DNA from: Methylopila sp. Yamaguchi
GTDB taxonomy: Bacteria; Pseudomonadota; Alphaproteobacteria; Rhizobiales; Methylopilaceae
Assembly (NCBI RefSeq): GCF_002897035.1
Contig: NZ_BAUX01000002.1
Location: 124,001-188,000 of the forward strand
Length of the DNA stretch: 64,000 bases
Direction of reading: 5' to 3'
Position numbers and translations under genes: made by a program. Positions 44,125-54,216 of this stretch are shown here, piece by piece (within the stretch, counting starts at the first letter, position 1; each line of letters begins with the position of its first letter). Under the pieces are notes generated by a model that was not told where the DNA came from, did not search any database, and saw only the letters and a program-made list of their open reading frames with translations.

Positions 44125-45663
44125 TCAGGCGCCCTCTGATCCACCCCGCCCGAACCTTCGCGCGAGCCAGAACCCCGGCCCGGCGAGGGCGGCGTAGGCC
44201 GCGAACCCCGCAAGGCCGATCAGCGCCGCGGGCGCGAGGTCCGGCATCTGCGGGATCAATCCCTTCACGGCGCCGGCGGGCGCCAGCGCGAACCAGATGG
44301 CGGCGGCGCTGGCGGCGGTCGCGAGCGCTAGCGCGCCGAGGTTCAACGCGAGGCGGCGATCCAGCGCGAAGCGGCCGCGATTTCTGAGCAGCAGCACCAG
44401 CAGGCCGAGGTTGACCCAGGCGCCGACCGAAGTGGCGAAGGCGAGCCCGGCGTGGGCGTAAGGCCCGATCAGCACCAGCTTCAGCCCGAGGTTCGCGAGC
44501 GTGGCGACAGCGAGCGCCTTCACAGGCGTCGCGGTGTCGCCGGAGGCGTGGAAGGCCGGCGTGACGCAGCGGAGCGCGACGATGGCTGGCAGGCCGACCG
44601 CGTAGGCCTCGAGCGCGGCGGCGGAGCCCGCCACCGCCTTCAGGTCGAAGGCGCCGCGGCCGAACAGCGCCGCGACCACGGGCGCGGCGGCCACCGCGAA
44701 CAGCGCCACGAAGGGCAGCGTCATCAGCAGCGCGCCTTCGAGCGCACGGTTCAGCCGGTCACGCGCGCCGGGGACGTCGTTGCGCGCAAGGCGGCGCGAC
44801 AGCTCCGGCAACAGCACGGTGCCGATCGCGATGCCGACCACCGCCAGCGGCAGCTGGTAGAGCCGGTCGGCGTAGTAGAGGTAGGACACGGAGCCGCTCG
44901 GCAGGAACGAGGCGAGGATCGTGTCGGCGAACATGGCGATCTGCACGCCCGCCGACCCAAGCACAGCCGGACCAAAGCCTTTGAGGAAGGTCTTCACGTG
45001 CGCTGTGAGGGCCGGAACGCGCAGCCTGAGCCAGAGGCCCGAGCGCCTGAGGTCCGCGAGGACCAGCGCAAGCTGCGCGAAGCCGGAGATCAGCACGCCC
45101 CAGGCCAGAGCGTGCGCGACGGTCGGGAATAGCCCCGAGGCCATCAGGGCGGCGATCATGCAGATGTTGAGCAGGATGGGCGTCGCGGCCGCGGCGGCGA
45201 AACGATCGTGCGCGTTCAGCACGCCGGAGACCAGCGTCATCATCGAGATCAGCAGCAGGTAGGGAAAGGTGATCCGGGTGAGCGAGGCGGTCAGCCCGAG
45301 CTGGGGGGGATCTTCAGCAAAGCCCGGCGCGAGAGCTGCGACGACGTAGGGCGCGAAGGCGATGGCGAGCGCCAGCAGGCCGAGGTGGACCACCACCGTG
45401 ATCGCCAGCACGTCCTCGGCGAAGGCGCGCGCTGCGCCCTCTCCGTCCTGGGTCAGCGCGCGGGCGTAGCGCGGCACGAAGGCGGCGTTGAACGCCCCCT
45501 CCGCAAAGATCGCGCGAAAATGGTTCGGCAGCCGGAACGCGATCATGAAGGCGTCCGCGAGCGGTCCGGCGCCGAGCAGCGCCGCCATCATCACGTCGCG
45601 GACGAAGCCGAACAGGCGCGAGGCGAGCGTCAGTCCGCCGACGGAGGCCGCCTTACGCCACAT
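44125..45663 (-). CDS. murJ: Lipid II flippase MurJ (MviN)
   Basis: Moves undecaprenyl-linked peptidoglycan precursor across the inner membrane. The 512-residue protein has about 14 hydrophobic segments and the MviN start pattern ASRLFGFVRDVMMAALLGAG, then ADAFMIAFRLPNHFRAIFAEGAF. Conserved charged positions within helices, such as the Arg residues at the start, are present. It is convergent with nasA across 51 bases and stands alone. Confidence 0.95.
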   Translation of the reverse strand: MWRKAASVGGLTLASRLFGFVRDVMMAALLGAGPLADAFMIAFRLPNHFRAIFAEGAFNAAFVPRYARALTQDGEGAARAFAEDVLAITVVVHLGLLALAIAFAPYVVAALAPGFAEDPPQLGLTASLTRITFPYLLLISMMTLVSGVLNAHDRFAAAAATPILLNICMIAALMASGLFPTVAHALAWGVLISGFAQLALVLADLRRSGLWLRLRVPALTAHVKTFLKGFGPAVLGSAGVQIAMFADTILASFLPSGSVSYLYYADRLYQLPLAVVGIAIGTVLLPELSRRLARNDVPGARDRLNRALEGALLMTLPFVALFAVAAAPVVAALFGRGAFDLKAVAGSAAALEAYAVGLPAIVALRCVTPAFHASGDTATPVKALAVATLANLGLKLVLIGPYAHAGLAFATSVGAWVNLGLLVLLLRNRGRFALDRRLALNLGALALATAASAAAIWFALAPAGAVKGLIPQMPDLAPAALIGLAGFAAYAALAGPGFWLARRFGRGGSEGA

Positions 45664-45741
45664 GAATCATCGTCTCCGCCCCGCCGTTACGGCCGCGGAC
45701 GATACAGGGGCGCGCGAGACGGGGTAAGTGCGCTCCGACGC

Positions 45742-46809
45742 TTACGCCGCGCGGGCGGCGCCCGGCGCTCCTTCCGCGGGGAACACCGCGAAGCGCTCGA
45801 ACGCGAGGCCCACCTCCTCACCCTCGGCGAAGACGGCTTCGGGCGGCAGCCGCACCTCGATGCGGGACCGGCGAACGCCGACGTCGACGTCGGCGCGGCG
45901 GAACGCACCCAGCCGCCGCAGCGTGGCAACGCGGCCGAGGGCGACCCCCTCCCCCGGCGCCACGAAGGTCACGTCCTGCGGGCGCACGTGCAGCCGCGCG
46001 GGGCCGTCGGGCGCGTCGACGCGCCCGAGCGGAAGCGCTTTGCCGTCGAGCGCCGCCTGGCCGCCGCGCACCTCGATCGGCAGCGAACTCGAGTCGCCGA
46101 TGAAGGCGTAGACGAACGGGGTCGCCGGCTGGTCGTAGATCGCGTCCGGCGTACCCACCTGCTGCAGGTCGCCCTTGTGAAGAATGGCGACCCGGTCGGC
46201 GAGCTCCAGCGCCTCCTCCTGGTCGTGGGTGACGAACACCGTGGTGTGGCCGGTCTCGTTGTGGATCTCGCGCAGCCAGCGGCGCAGCTCCTTGCGGACC
46301 TGGGCGTCGAGCGCGCCGAAGGGCTCGTCCAGCAGCAGCACCTGCGGCTCGATCGCGAGCGCGCGGGCGAGTGCCACGCGCTGGCGCTGGCCGCCGGAGA
46401 GCTGCGCGGGATACCGGTTCTCGAGGCCCTGGAGCTGCACGAGCTCAAGCAGCTCCAGCACCTTCCTGCGGATGTCGGCTTCCGCGGGCCGGCGCGCCCG
46501 GCCGCGCACGCGCAGGCCGAAGGCGATGTTGTCGAACACCTTCATGTGCCGGAACAGCGCGTAGTGCTGGAACACGAAGCCCACGTTGCGCTCCTGGACC
46601 GGCTTCGCCAGCGCGTCCTCGTCGCCGAAGAGGATCCGACCGGAGTCCGGGATCTCGAGCCCTGCGATGGCGCGCAGCAGCGTGGTCTTGCCGGAGCCCG
46701 AAGGCCCGAGCAGCGCCACCAGCTCGCCCGAGCGGATGTCGAGGCTGACGCCGTTCAGCGCAGGGAAGGAGCCGTATTCCTTGCGGACGTCGCGGATCTT
46801 GAGGTCCAT
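45742..46809 (-). CDS. cysA: Sulfate/thiosulfate ABC transporter ATP-binding protein
   Basis: A 355-residue ATPase energising sulfate uptake. It has Walker [20 protein letters not shown]-loop [12 protein letters not shown], signature [16 protein letters not shown], Walker [13 protein letters not shown] and H-loop [12 protein letters not shown]-terminal TOBE-type regulatory region (about residues 240-350) is typical of CysA. It is the last gene of sbp-cysT-cysW-cysA. Confidence 0.95.
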   Translation of the reverse strand: MDLKIRDVRKEYGSFPALNGVSLDIRSGELVALLGPSGSGKTTLLRAIAGLEIPDSGRILFGDEDALAKPVQERNVGFVFQHYALFRHMKVFDNIAFGLRVRGRARRPAEADIRRKVLELLELVQLQGLENRYPAQLSGGQRQRVALARALAIEPQVLLLDEPFGALDAQVRKELRRWLREIHNETGHTTVFVTHDQEEALELADRVAILHKGDLQQVGTPDAIYDQPATPFVYAFIGDSSSLPIEVRGGQAALDGKALPLGRVDAPDGPARLHVRPQDVTFVAPGEGVALGRVATLRRLGAFRRADVDVGVRRSRIEVRLPPEAVFAEGEEVGLAFERFAVFPAEGAPGAARAA

Positions 46810-46828
46810 GGGTCTATTCAGTCCGTTG

Positions 46829-47716
46829 TCAGTGGCGGCGGCCGGAGGCGAGCTGGTCGGCGTAGCGCCATTCCAAGGCGCTCTTCACCACCAGCGTCAC
46901 CAGGCCGAGACCTGCGAGCAGCGAGGCGACGGCGAAGGCGGCGACGAAATTGTAGTCGTTGTAGAGGATCTCGACCTGGAGCGGGACCGTGTTGGTCTGG
47001 CCGCGCAGATGGCCGGAGACGACCGAGACGGCGCCGAACTCGCCCATGGCGCGGGCGTTGCAGAGCAGCACGCCGTAGAGCAGCGCCCAACGCACGTTCG
47101 GCAACGTGACCGACCAGAACGTGCGCCAGCCGCCGGCGCCGAGCGACAACGCGGCCTCCTCCTCGCTGACGCCCTGCTCCTGCATCAGCGGGATCAGCTC
47201 GCGCGCCACGAAGGGGAACGTGACGAAGATGGTGGCGAGCACCAGCCCGGGAACGGCGAAGATGATCTGGACGCCGACGCTCTGCAGGTAGTGGCCGAAG
47301 TAGCCCTGCGCGCCGAACAGCAGCACGTAGCACATGCCCGACACGACCGGAGAGACCGAGAACGGCAGGTCGATCAGCGTCACCAGCAGGCTCTTGCCGC
47401 GGAACTCGTGCTTCGCCACCGCCCAGGAGGCGGCGAGGCCGAAGACCACGTTGAGCGGGACCGCGATCGCCGCGACGCCGAGCGTCAGCCACACCGCCGA
47501 CCAGGTGTCGGGATCGTCGAAGGACGCGAAGTACGCGTCGACGCCGTTGCGGAAGGCCTCGGCGAACACGGCGATCAGAGGCAGCACCAGGAACAGCGCC
47601 AGAAACGCCAAGGCGACCGTGATCAGCGCCAGGCGCACGGCGATCGGCTCGGTGGTCGGGCTGGCGCCCGCGGCGACGGGATGAGCGGGGAGAGTCTGGC
47701 GCGGATCAGCGGGCAT
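46829..47716 (-). CDS. cysW: Sulfate ABC transporter permease CysW
   Basis: A 295-residue permease with six hydrophobic segments and the permease loop [26 protein letters not shown]. Family-like segments include [20 protein letters not shown] and [19 protein letters not shown]. It pairs with CysT in the sulfate channel. It overlaps the cysT end by 11 bases, implying coupled translation. Confidence 0.94.
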   Translation of the reverse strand: MPADPRQTLPAHPVAAGASPTTEPIAVRLALITVALAFLALFLVLPLIAVFAEAFRNGVDAYFASFDDPDTWSAVWLTLGVAAIAVPLNVVFGLAASWAVAKHEFRGKSLLVTLIDLPFSVSPVVSGMCYVLLFGAQGYFGHYLQSVGVQIIFAVPGLVLATIFVTFPFVARELIPLMQEQGVSEEEAALSLGAGGWRTFWSVTLPNVRWALLYGVLLCNARAMGEFGAVSVVSGHLRGQTNTVPLQVEILYNDYNFVAAFAVASLLAGLGLVTLVVKSALEWRYADQLASGRRH

Positions 47717-48539
47717 GGCCGAGCCTCCGCCGCGACCAGGCTTCGATGAGATTCACCACCAGCAGAATCACGAAGGACATCGCCAGCATGATCGTCGCGA
47801 TGGCCGTCGCGCCGGCGTAGTCGAAGCCTTCGAGCTTGGTGATGATCAGCAGCGGCGCGATCTCCGACACGTTCGGGATGTTGCCGGCGATGAAGATGAT
47901 GGAGCCGTACTCGCCGACCGCGCGCGCGAAGGCGAGCGCGAAGCCCGTCAGAAGCGCAGGGACAAGCGTTGGAAACACCACCCGGAACACCGTGGTCAGC
48001 CGTCCCGCGCCGAGGGTGGCGGACGCCTCCTCCAACTCGCGGTCGACATCCGCCAGCACCGGCTGAACGGTGCGCACTACGAAGGGGAGGCCGATGAAGG
48101 TCATGGCGACGAAGATGCCGAGCGGCGTGTAGGCGACCTTGAACGGCAGCAGCGACCCAACCCAACCGTTCGGCGCGTAGATCGCGGCGAGCGCGATGCC
48201 GGCGACGGCGGTCGGCAGCGCGAACGGGAGGTCCACTGTGGCGTCCACGAGGCGTCGGCCGGGGAAGTCGTAACGTGTGAGCACCCAGGCCAACAGCAGG
48301 CCGAACACGGCGTTCACCGCCGCCGCCGCGAGCGAGATCCCAAAGCTGATCTTCAGCGCGTTCAGCGTCTGCGTCTGCGTCAGGATCGCCAGCAGCCTGG
48401 TCGGGCCGAGCGAGGCCGCCCAGGCCACCACCGCGCCGAGCGGGATCAGCACCAGCAGCGACATGTAGAGCACGGTGAACCCGAGCGCGAGCCCGAAGCC
48501 CGGCACTGCGCTTGGCGTCCTGAAAGGCGTGGCGCTCAT
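47706..48539 (-). CDS. cysT: Sulfate ABC transporter permease CysT (CysU)
   Basis: A 277-residue permease with about six helices. It has [22 protein letters not shown] near the start, [20 protein letters not shown], and the coupling loop [23 protein letters not shown]. The ATG at 48539 (MSATPFR) fits family N-termini; a GTG at 48614 would add 25 residues of unrelated Ala/Pro-rich sequence. It sits between sbp and cysW in one operon. Confidence 0.93.
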   Translation of the reverse strand: MSATPFRTPSAVPGFGLALGFTVLYMSLLVLIPLGAVVAWAASLGPTRLLAILTQTQTLNALKISFGISLAAAAVNAVFGLLLAWVLTRYDFPGRRLVDATVDLPFALPTAVAGIALAAIYAPNGWVGSLLPFKVAYTPLGIFVAMTFIGLPFVVRTVQPVLADVDRELEEASATLGAGRLTTVFRVVFPTLVPALLTGFALAFARAVGEYGSIIFIAGNIPNVSEIAPLLIITKLEGFDYAGATAIATIMLAMSFVILLVVNLIEAWSRRRLGHAR

Positions 48540-48716
48540 GCGGACTTTCAGTCGAGAGGGCGGAGCGCCAGGGGCGGCCGGCGCCGCATAGGTCGCGTCT
48601 GGGCTGGACGTCACTCTAAGGCTCGATCGTCTTTGAGGGAACGGCGGACATGCCTGCGGCCGGACGTCGACGTCCGGCCGCAGAACAGATTACAGAGAGG
48701 GGGTGCAGGGGCGGGT

Positions 48717-49739
48717 TCAGTTCGGCTTGTAGATCTGGTCGAAGGTGCCGCCGTCGCCGAAGTGCTCGGACTGCGCCTTGCCCCAACCGCCGAAGTCCTT
48801 GTCGATCGTCACGAGCTTCAGCTTCTGGAAGCGGTCGACATCCGCCTTCTCGGCGAGGTCGGGCGACACCGGCCGGTAGAAGTTCTTCGCCGCGATTGTC
48901 TGGCCTTCCTTAGCGTAAAGCAGCTTAAGGTAGGCCTCGGCCGCCTTCCGGGTCCCGCTCTTGTCGACATTCGCATCGACGATCGCGACCGGCGGCTCCG
49001 CCAGGATCGAGATCGACGGGAACACGATGTCGAACTTGTCCTCGCCGAACTCCTTCAGCGAGAGATAGGCCTCGTTCTCCCAGGCCAGCAGGACGTCCCC
49101 GAGGCCGCGCTGGGCGAAGGTGGTGGTCGAGCCCCGGGCGCCCGTGTCGAGCACGGGCACGTGCTTGAACAACTCCGCCACAAAGGCCTTGGCCTTAGCG
49201 TCATCCCCGCCGTTCGCCTCGCGGCCGTAGGCCCAGGCGGCGAGATAGTTCCAGCGGGCCCCGCCCGAGGTCTTGGGGTTCGGCGTGATGACCTGGACGT
49301 CGGCCTTCACCAGATCCCCCCAGTCCTTGATCCCCTTCGGATTGCCCTTGCGGACCAGGAAAACGATGGTCGAGGTGTAGGGCGAGGAATTGTGCGGCAG
49401 CCGCTTCTGCCAATCCGCCGGCAGCTTGCCCGTGGCCTTAGCGATGGCGTCGATGTCGGCTGCGAGCGCGAGAGTCACGACGTCCGCGTTCAGACCGTCG
49501 ATCACCGAGCGCGCCTGCTTGCCGGAGCCGCCATGGCTGACCTGAACTCGGATGTCCTCGCCGGTCTCGGCCTTCCAGCTCTTCGCGAAGGCGGCGTTGA
49601 ACTCCTTGTAGAGCTCCCGCGTCGGGTCGTACGAGACGTTGGTCAGCGTCGTCTGAGCGAAGGCGGTCGGCGCGGCCGCAGACAGGGGGACGACCAGCGC
49701 AAGGGCGGTCAGCGCGCGGGTGAAAGTGCGACGATGCAT
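48717..49739 (-). CDS. sbp: Periplasmic sulfate-binding protein
   Basis: A 340-residue solute-binding protein with an N-terminal signal sequence (cleavage near PTAFA-QT). Family segments include [42 protein letters not shown] and [21 protein letters not shown], all of which contact or surround sulfate in Sbp/CysP. First gene of the transporter operon, it is separated by 112 bases from divergent cbiZ, so both promoters lie in that gap. Confidence 0.94.
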   Translation of the reverse strand: MHRRTFTRALTALALVVPLSAAAPTAFAQTTLTNVSYDPTRELYKEFNAAFAKSWKAETGEDIRVQVSHGGSGKQARSVIDGLNADVVTLALAADIDAIAKATGKLPADWQKRLPHNSSPYTSTIVFLVRKGNPKGIKDWGDLVKADVQVITPNPKTSGGARWNYLAAWAYGREANGGDDAKAKAFVAELFKHVPVLDTGARGSTTTFAQRGLGDVLLAWENEAYLSLKEFGEDKFDIVFPSISILAEPPVAIVDANVDKSGTRKAAEAYLKLLYAKEGQTIAAKNFYRPVSPDLAEKADVDRFQKLKLVTIDKDFGGWGKAQSEHFGDGGTFDQIYKPN

Positions 49740-49851
49740 CGGCGTCAGGCCTCCGGAAGCGATGCGCTCATTCCACTTTTCCGGCCGTCAATGTCAATAC
49801 ATAAAATCACTAGCTTTGTGGAATTAACGGCCGGGCCGGCTGCGCAAGGCA

Positions 49852-50616
49852 ATGAACCACAGCCCTTTCTCGCAAGACGACGACCTTGAGATGAGCGCCG
49901 ACGGAGGCTTTGACCACCCCGCGAGCGAGGCGGACGCGCTGTTCTTCGTCTCCTGCGCACGCCCTTGGCTGACGGCGCGCTTCGTCCGGCCGCAGCGCAT
50001 GCTGAGCTGGGCGCTGGCGAGGCCGGGCTTCCAGACCGCCGATCAGGTCGTCTGGCTTGAGGTCGAGGACGACGACCTTCCCGTGACCGTCGATCCCGCC
50101 GCTCTGCTGGAAGCGCGGATGCAAGCGGCGGGGTTTGGCGACGCCGTCGGCATGATGACCTCCCGCGACGTGCGACGGCGTCGCGTCGCCGGGGCCGCGT
50201 CCGGCGGCGCAAGCGCGCGCTGCCTCGCGACGGTGGGCCTTGGGAACGCCTCCCGTGTCGGCGAGCCTTCCCCGCCTCCGCGCGAGGCCTGGGGCACGAT
50301 CAACCTGCTGGTCGCCTGCTCCGTCCCGTTGACCGACGCCGCGCTGGTGGAGGCGCTGTCGATCGCCGTCGAGGCCCGCACCGCGGCGGTCATGGCGAGC
50401 GGCCGCGCCGTCGACGGCGGAGCGGCGACGGGCACCGGCACGGATTGCGTCGTCGTCGCGGCGCCGCTCGGCGACCCGGCCGCCAACTTCGCGGGGCTGC
50501 ACACAGACGTGGGCGTCGCGATCGGCGCCGCTGTCTATGAAGCGGTGAAGAACGGCGCCTGCGACTGGATGGCTCATACGAAAGACCACAACAGCGCAGA
50601 TGAAGGAAGGCCCTAA
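49852..50616 (+). CDS. cbiZ: Adenosylcobinamide amidohydrolase CbiZ
   Basis: Cleaves the aminopropanol side chain of adenosylcobinamide (or pseudocobalamin) to adenosylcobyric acid, allowing salvage of foreign corrinoids. The 254-residue protein has the family segments GWxxTADQ-like LARPGFQTADQVVWLEV, MMTSRDVRRRRV, GTINLLVACSVPL and ATGTGTDCVVVAAPLG, then HTDVGVAIGAAVYEAV. CbiZ in photosynthetic and other alphaproteobacteria is known to serve corrinoid remodelling. It precedes a TonB-dependent receptor and lies near B12-dependent eutBC. Confidence 0.9.
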   Translation: MNHSPFSQDDDLEMSADGGFDHPASEADALFFVSCARPWLTARFVRPQRMLSWALARPGFQTADQVVWLEVEDDDLPVTVDPAALLEARMQAAGFGDAVGMMTSRDVRRRRVAGAASGGASARCLATVGLGNASRVGEPSPPPREAWGTINLLVACSVPLTDAALVEALSIAVEARTAAVMASGRAVDGGAATGTGTDCVVVAAPLGDPAANFAGLHTDVGVAIGAAVYEAVKNGACDWMAHTKDHNSADEGRP

Positions 50617-50636
50617 GGAGCCACGCCTCGTAAGAA

Positions 50637-50675
50637 TTATTATATGAGGCTTATTATAATGTTGTTTTCCAACAT
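50637..50675. promoter_or_regulatory. AT-rich putative regulatory site upstream of the TonB receptor
   Basis: A direct repeat TTATTATA (50637-50644 and 50651-50658, 14-base period) adjoins a perfect hairpin ATGTTG-TTTTC-CAACAT (50659-50675). It stands out strongly in this GC-rich sequence and lies about 120 bases before the receptor start. It could be a promoter with an operator for a metal or corrinoid regulator. No B12-riboswitch motif was found. Confidence 0.4.
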
Positions 50676-50794
50676 CATGTCTTCGAATAGTTCCCGACTC
50701 TAGCCCGTTGCACTTGTCCCGCCGAGATTCGTCGGCCTAAAAATGCCGCAGTTCGGCCATGTTCGGCCGCAGACGCTGGGGACGGGACACCTCC

Positions 50795-53290
50795 ATGAAA
50801 TCCACAATAAGAAGAGCGGCGCTGGTGGGCGCCTCCGTCGCCGCCTTGGCGACCGCCTGCGCGCCCGCGATTGCGCAGGATGCGATCGCCCTGCCCGAGA
50901 TCGACGTGATCGGCACGACCCCGCTCGGCGGCGACGGCCTCGATCGCGACAAGGTGCCGGCGAACGTCATCAGCGTGGGCGGGGACCAACTCCGGACGTC
51001 CGGCTCCGCGACTGTGCAGGAAGGGCTCTTCCAGAACGCGCCGAGCGTGAACATCTCGGACGTCACCGGCAACCCCTTCAATAAGGACGTCTTCTTCCGC
51101 GGCTTCCAGGCGTCGCAGCAGAACGGCGCCCCGCAGGGGCTGGCGGTCTACCAGAACGGCGTCCGCGTCAACGAGGCCTTCGGCGACACGGTGAACTTTG
51201 AGTTCATCCCGACCGTCGCCATCGACCGCCTCGACGTCTGGACCAACAACCCGCTTTTCGGCCTGAACGCGCTCGGCGGCGCGCTGAGCTTCCAGACGAA
51301 AAGCGGCTTCACCTTCCAAGGCGTTGAAATCGAGTCGCAGATCGGATCGTTCGGTCGCCGCGAGGGTTCCGCGCAGTGGGGCACGCAGATTGGAAATTGG
51401 GCGGGCTACCTCGCCATTGAAGGCGCGCGTGATGACGGCTGGCGCGACTTTTCGGCTTCACATCTGAAGCGCGTCTTCGGCGACGTCGGCTACAAGACCG
51501 ACACCTCCGAAATCCACCTCAACTTCACCTATGCGGACTCGAAGCTTGGCGTGGTGGGCCCGACGCCGTTCGAACTGCTGGAGCAGCGCCGCCGCAACGT
51601 CTACACCGGCGACCAGATCAACGAAAACGAAATGGGCATGCTGAACTTGCAAGGCAAGTTCGAGGTGACCGACACGTGGTCGCTTCAGGCGAACGCCTAC
51701 TACCGGCGCTACCGCTCCGACCGCGTCGACGGCAACGACACTGACGTTCGCCCCTGCCCCGACGACCCTACCCTACTCTGCCTCGAAGCGGATGACTTCG
51801 GCGCGGAGGAAGGCGACGATCGGTTGCTGGTCCGTGATCCAGTCACTGGCCGTCCGATCGCCAACACCTTCTATCCTCAGGATGGAGAGTACGGACCTGG
51901 CACGACGCCCGGCTCGATCGAGCGCTCGCACATCCGCACCACGTCTGCGGGCGGCACACTGCAGGCGACCAACGAGAGCGAGCTCTTCGGCCGCAAAAAC
52001 CACTTCGTCATCGGCGCTGCTTACGACTTCGGCAAGACCGACTTCCGCGGCGAAAGCGAGCTCTGCATCATTCCCGAAGATCTGCAGTGTATCGGGACTG
52101 GACAGAAATACTACACTCTGATCCCCGGCGGCATCATTCCGGTCGATCTCGAGGCGAAGAACCACTATCTGGGCCTATACGCCACCAACACGCTCGACGT
52201 GACCGACAAACTGTCGGCAACGATAGGCGCGCGCTGGAACTACGCCCGGCTGATCTTGAACGACAAGGGCACGATCGTGCCCTTGAACGAGGATGGCCTG
52301 CCCGCGGGTCCGAACCTCGACGGCAAGCATAGCTTCGACCGCTTCAATCCGATGGCGGGCCTGACCTACAAGATTGCTCCGAACGTCACCGGCTTCGTCT
52401 CCTATTCGGAGTCGAACCGCGCCCCGACGGCGCTCGAACTTGGCTGTTCAAACCCCGACATCCCCTGCCCGCTTGAATCCACGCTGGTCTCCGATCCTCC
52501 GCTCGAGCAGGTCGTGACCCGCACGGGTGAACTCGGCTTCCGAGGCAGCTTCGACAGTTTCCTAGGCGGCGCACTCAACTGGAGCGCAAGCATCTACCGT
52601 GCGAACAACTCGAACGACATTCTGAACGTCCCGAGCGAGATCACGGGCCGCGGCTACTTCCTGAACGCTGGCGACACACGGCGCCAGGGTCTCGAACTCT
52701 CGGCGCAGTACATGGCTGAGAAGTGGGCAGTCTACGCCAACTACTCCTACATCGACGCCACGTTCCGCAAATCGATCCGTCTCGCATCGCCCAACAATCC
52801 GGCGTCCGAAGGCTACGGCGAGGATGATGACGACGATATCGCCGCGGCGGCCGACGACGATGACAACGCCGGGACGATCCACGTCCGCAAGGGCGATCGC
52901 TTGACGGGCATCCCCGATCACCAGTTCAAGTTTGGCGCCGCCTACCGCGTCACGCCGGCCTGGACGGTAGGAGGCGACGCCCAGATCATGAGCGGCCAGT
53001 ACTATCTGGGCGACGAATCCAACCAGAACAAGAAGCTCCCGGGTTACGCGATCTTCAACGTCAACACCTCCTATCAGGTGACCGAGCAACTCCGGCTGTT
53101 CGGCGGCGTGAAGAACCTCTTTAACAAAAAGTACTCAAACAACGCGACGTTCTTCGAAACTGACGACATCGGCTTCCTCGGTCTGGAAGACCCGCGCTCG
53201 ATCACGCCGGCGCGTCCGTTGCAGGTCTACGTCGGCCTGAACATGAAGTTCGGCGCCAAGGCCGACCCGGTGCTCGTCACCAAGTACTGA
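50795..53290 (+). CDS. TonB-dependent outer membrane receptor
   Basis: An 831-residue outer-membrane transporter. Its signal sequence (MKSTIRRAALVGASVAALAT) is followed by a TonB-box-like segment LPEIDVIGTTP, a plug domain (about residues 45-165, with GLAVYQNGVRVNEAFGDTVNF) and a 22-strand-type barrel ending in QVYVGLNMKFGA. One external loop near residue 690 is very acidic (GEDDDDDIAAAADDDDN). Substrate is unknown; position after cbiZ and near eutBC suggests a corrinoid. The ATG at 50795 gives a proper signal peptide and is preferred over ATG 50759. A terminator follows. Confidence 0.92.
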   Translation: MKSTIRRAALVGASVAALATACAPAIAQDAIALPEIDVIGTTPLGGDGLDRDKVPANVISVGGDQLRTSGSATVQEGLFQNAPSVNISDVTGNPFNKDVFFRGFQASQQNGAPQGLAVYQNGVRVNEAFGDTVNFEFIPTVAIDRLDVWTNNPLFGLNALGGALSFQTKSGFTFQGVEIESQIGSFGRREGSAQWGTQIGNWAGYLAIEGARDDGWRDFSASHLKRVFGDVGYKTDTSEIHLNFTYADSKLGVVGPTPFELLEQRRRNVYTGDQINENEMGMLNLQGKFEVTDTWSLQANAYYRRYRSDRVDGNDTDVRPCPDDPTLLCLEADDFGAEEGDDRLLVRDPVTGRPIANTFYPQDGEYGPGTTPGSIERSHIRTTSAGGTLQATNESELFGRKNHFVIGAAYDFGKTDFRGESELCIIPEDLQCIGTGQKYYTLIPGGIIPVDLEAKNHYLGLYATNTLDVTDKLSATIGARWNYARLILNDKGTIVPLNEDGLPAGPNLDGKHSFDRFNPMAGLTYKIAPNVTGFVSYSESNRAPTALELGCSNPDIPCPLESTLVSDPPLEQVVTRTGELGFRGSFDSFLGGALNWSASIYRANNSNDILNVPSEITGRGYFLNAGDTRRQGLELSAQYMAEKWAVYANYSYIDATFRKSIRLASPNNPASEGYGEDDDDDIAAAADDDDNAGTIHVRKGDRLTGIPDHQFKFGAAYRVTPAWTVGGDAQIMSGQYYLGDESNQNKKLPGYAIFNVNTSYQVTEQLRLFGGVKNLFNKKYSNNATFFETDDIGFLGLEDPRSITPARPLQVYVGLNMKFGAKADPVLVTKY

Positions 53291-53327
53291 GCTTAGCTTC
53301 CGGCCCTTCCCTGGAGCCGACATAACG

Positions 53328-53361
53328 AAAAGGCCCGCGACGGCGACGTCGCGGGCCTTTT
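53328..53361. terminator. Bidirectional terminator between TonB receptor and eutC
   Basis: AAAAGGCCCGCGAC pairs perfectly with GTCGCGGGCCTTTT around a GGCGAC loop. A- and T-runs on both sides serve the convergent receptor and eutBC transcripts. Confidence 0.92.
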
Positions 53362-53413
53362 CCATTCAATCAACCACGCAGGCGAACTGGGCCGGCGCGA
53401 CGAAGCCGAACTC

Positions 53414-54190
53414 TCAGGTTCCGGGAAGCGCCTCGCCCGCGCCCGCCGGCGGCGCGAGGGCGTCGACATCGTCCTTGAGCTTCACCCCGGTGAGCTTGAG
53501 CCGGGTCGCCTCGCGGATCAGCCACACGAGCTTGTCGGCGGCGAGGGCATAGGACAGGCCGCCCTTGCCATGGATGTTCGAGATGCAGTTGCGCTCGCTG
53601 TCGCGGCGACCGCGGCGGGGCTCGTAGGTGAGATAGACGCCGAGGCTCTCCGCCACCGATAGGCCCGGCCGCTCGCCGATCAGCACCGCGACCAGCGTCG
53701 CCCCGAGGCGCTCTCCGACGTCGTCGCCCAAAGCCACGCGGGCCTGGCTCGCCAGCACCACCGGGGCGATCTTAAGGCCTTGAAGCCGCTCGACGCAGGC
53801 GTGCACCAAGGGCGCCGCATGCATCTGCACCGCGGTGGCCGAAAGGCCGTCCGCGACGACGAAGACGACGTCCGGCCCCTTGTCCGCCGCCTCGAGGCCG
53901 GGGCTTGGTTCGTCGTCGAGCCGGCGGCCAAGGTCGGGGCGACGGAGATAGGTCGGCCTGTCGGGCGCGGAGCTCTTTATGCGCAGCGTCGTGAGCGGGT
54001 GCAGCGCAGCTTCCACGGCGTCGAGGTCGAGGGGCGTGTGGACCGCGTCCCGCGCCGTGGCGTGCGCCGCCTGGAACTCCAGCACCGCCTTGAGCGGCAT
54101 GGCGTCGCCGCTGCGCCCGAGGCCGATGCGGGCGTTGGTCGAGGCGCGGAGCGCGCTCCAGGGGTCGGCGGGGCGAACGACGTCGTCCAT
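53414..54190 (-). CDS. eutC: Ethanolamine ammonia-lyase small subunit
   Basis: The light chain of adenosylcobalamin-dependent ethanolamine ammonia-lyase (ethanolamine to acetaldehyde and ammonia). The 258-residue protein has ALRASTNARIGLGRSGDAMP near the start, VVFVVADGLSATAVQMHA and LIGERPGLSVAESLGVYLTY, then the C-terminal CISNIHGKGGLSYALAA. An ATG at 54190 with AAGGA upstream is chosen; a GTG at 54220 overlapping the eutB stop is an alternative. No eut microcompartment genes are present in the window. Confidence 0.93.
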   Translation of the reverse strand: MDDVVRPADPWSALRASTNARIGLGRSGDAMPLKAVLEFQAAHATARDAVHTPLDLDAVEAALHPLTTLRIKSSAPDRPTYLRRPDLGRRLDDEPSPGLEAADKGPDVVFVVADGLSATAVQMHAAPLVHACVERLQGLKIAPVVLASQARVALGDDVGERLGATLVAVLIGERPGLSVAESLGVYLTYEPRRGRRDSERNCISNIHGKGGLSYALAADKLVWLIREATRLKLTGVKLKDDVDALAPPAGAGEALPGT

Positions 54191-54216
54191 GGGCGGGTTA
54201 TCCTTCGGACCTTCGA

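Noticed and set aside
49765-49840. ATTCCAC/GTGGAAT and CCGGCCGT/ACGGCCGG pairs between sbp and cbiZ as one large palindrome
   Set aside because: The arms are in an interleaved, not nested, order, so they do not form a single simple operator or hairpin. Not enough evidence for a named site.
50617-50794. Possible cobalamin riboswitch upstream of the TonB receptor
   Set aside because: Neither the B12-box GCCACTG-type sequence nor the conserved GGGAA/GGTGC elements are present, and the region is too short and AT-rich.
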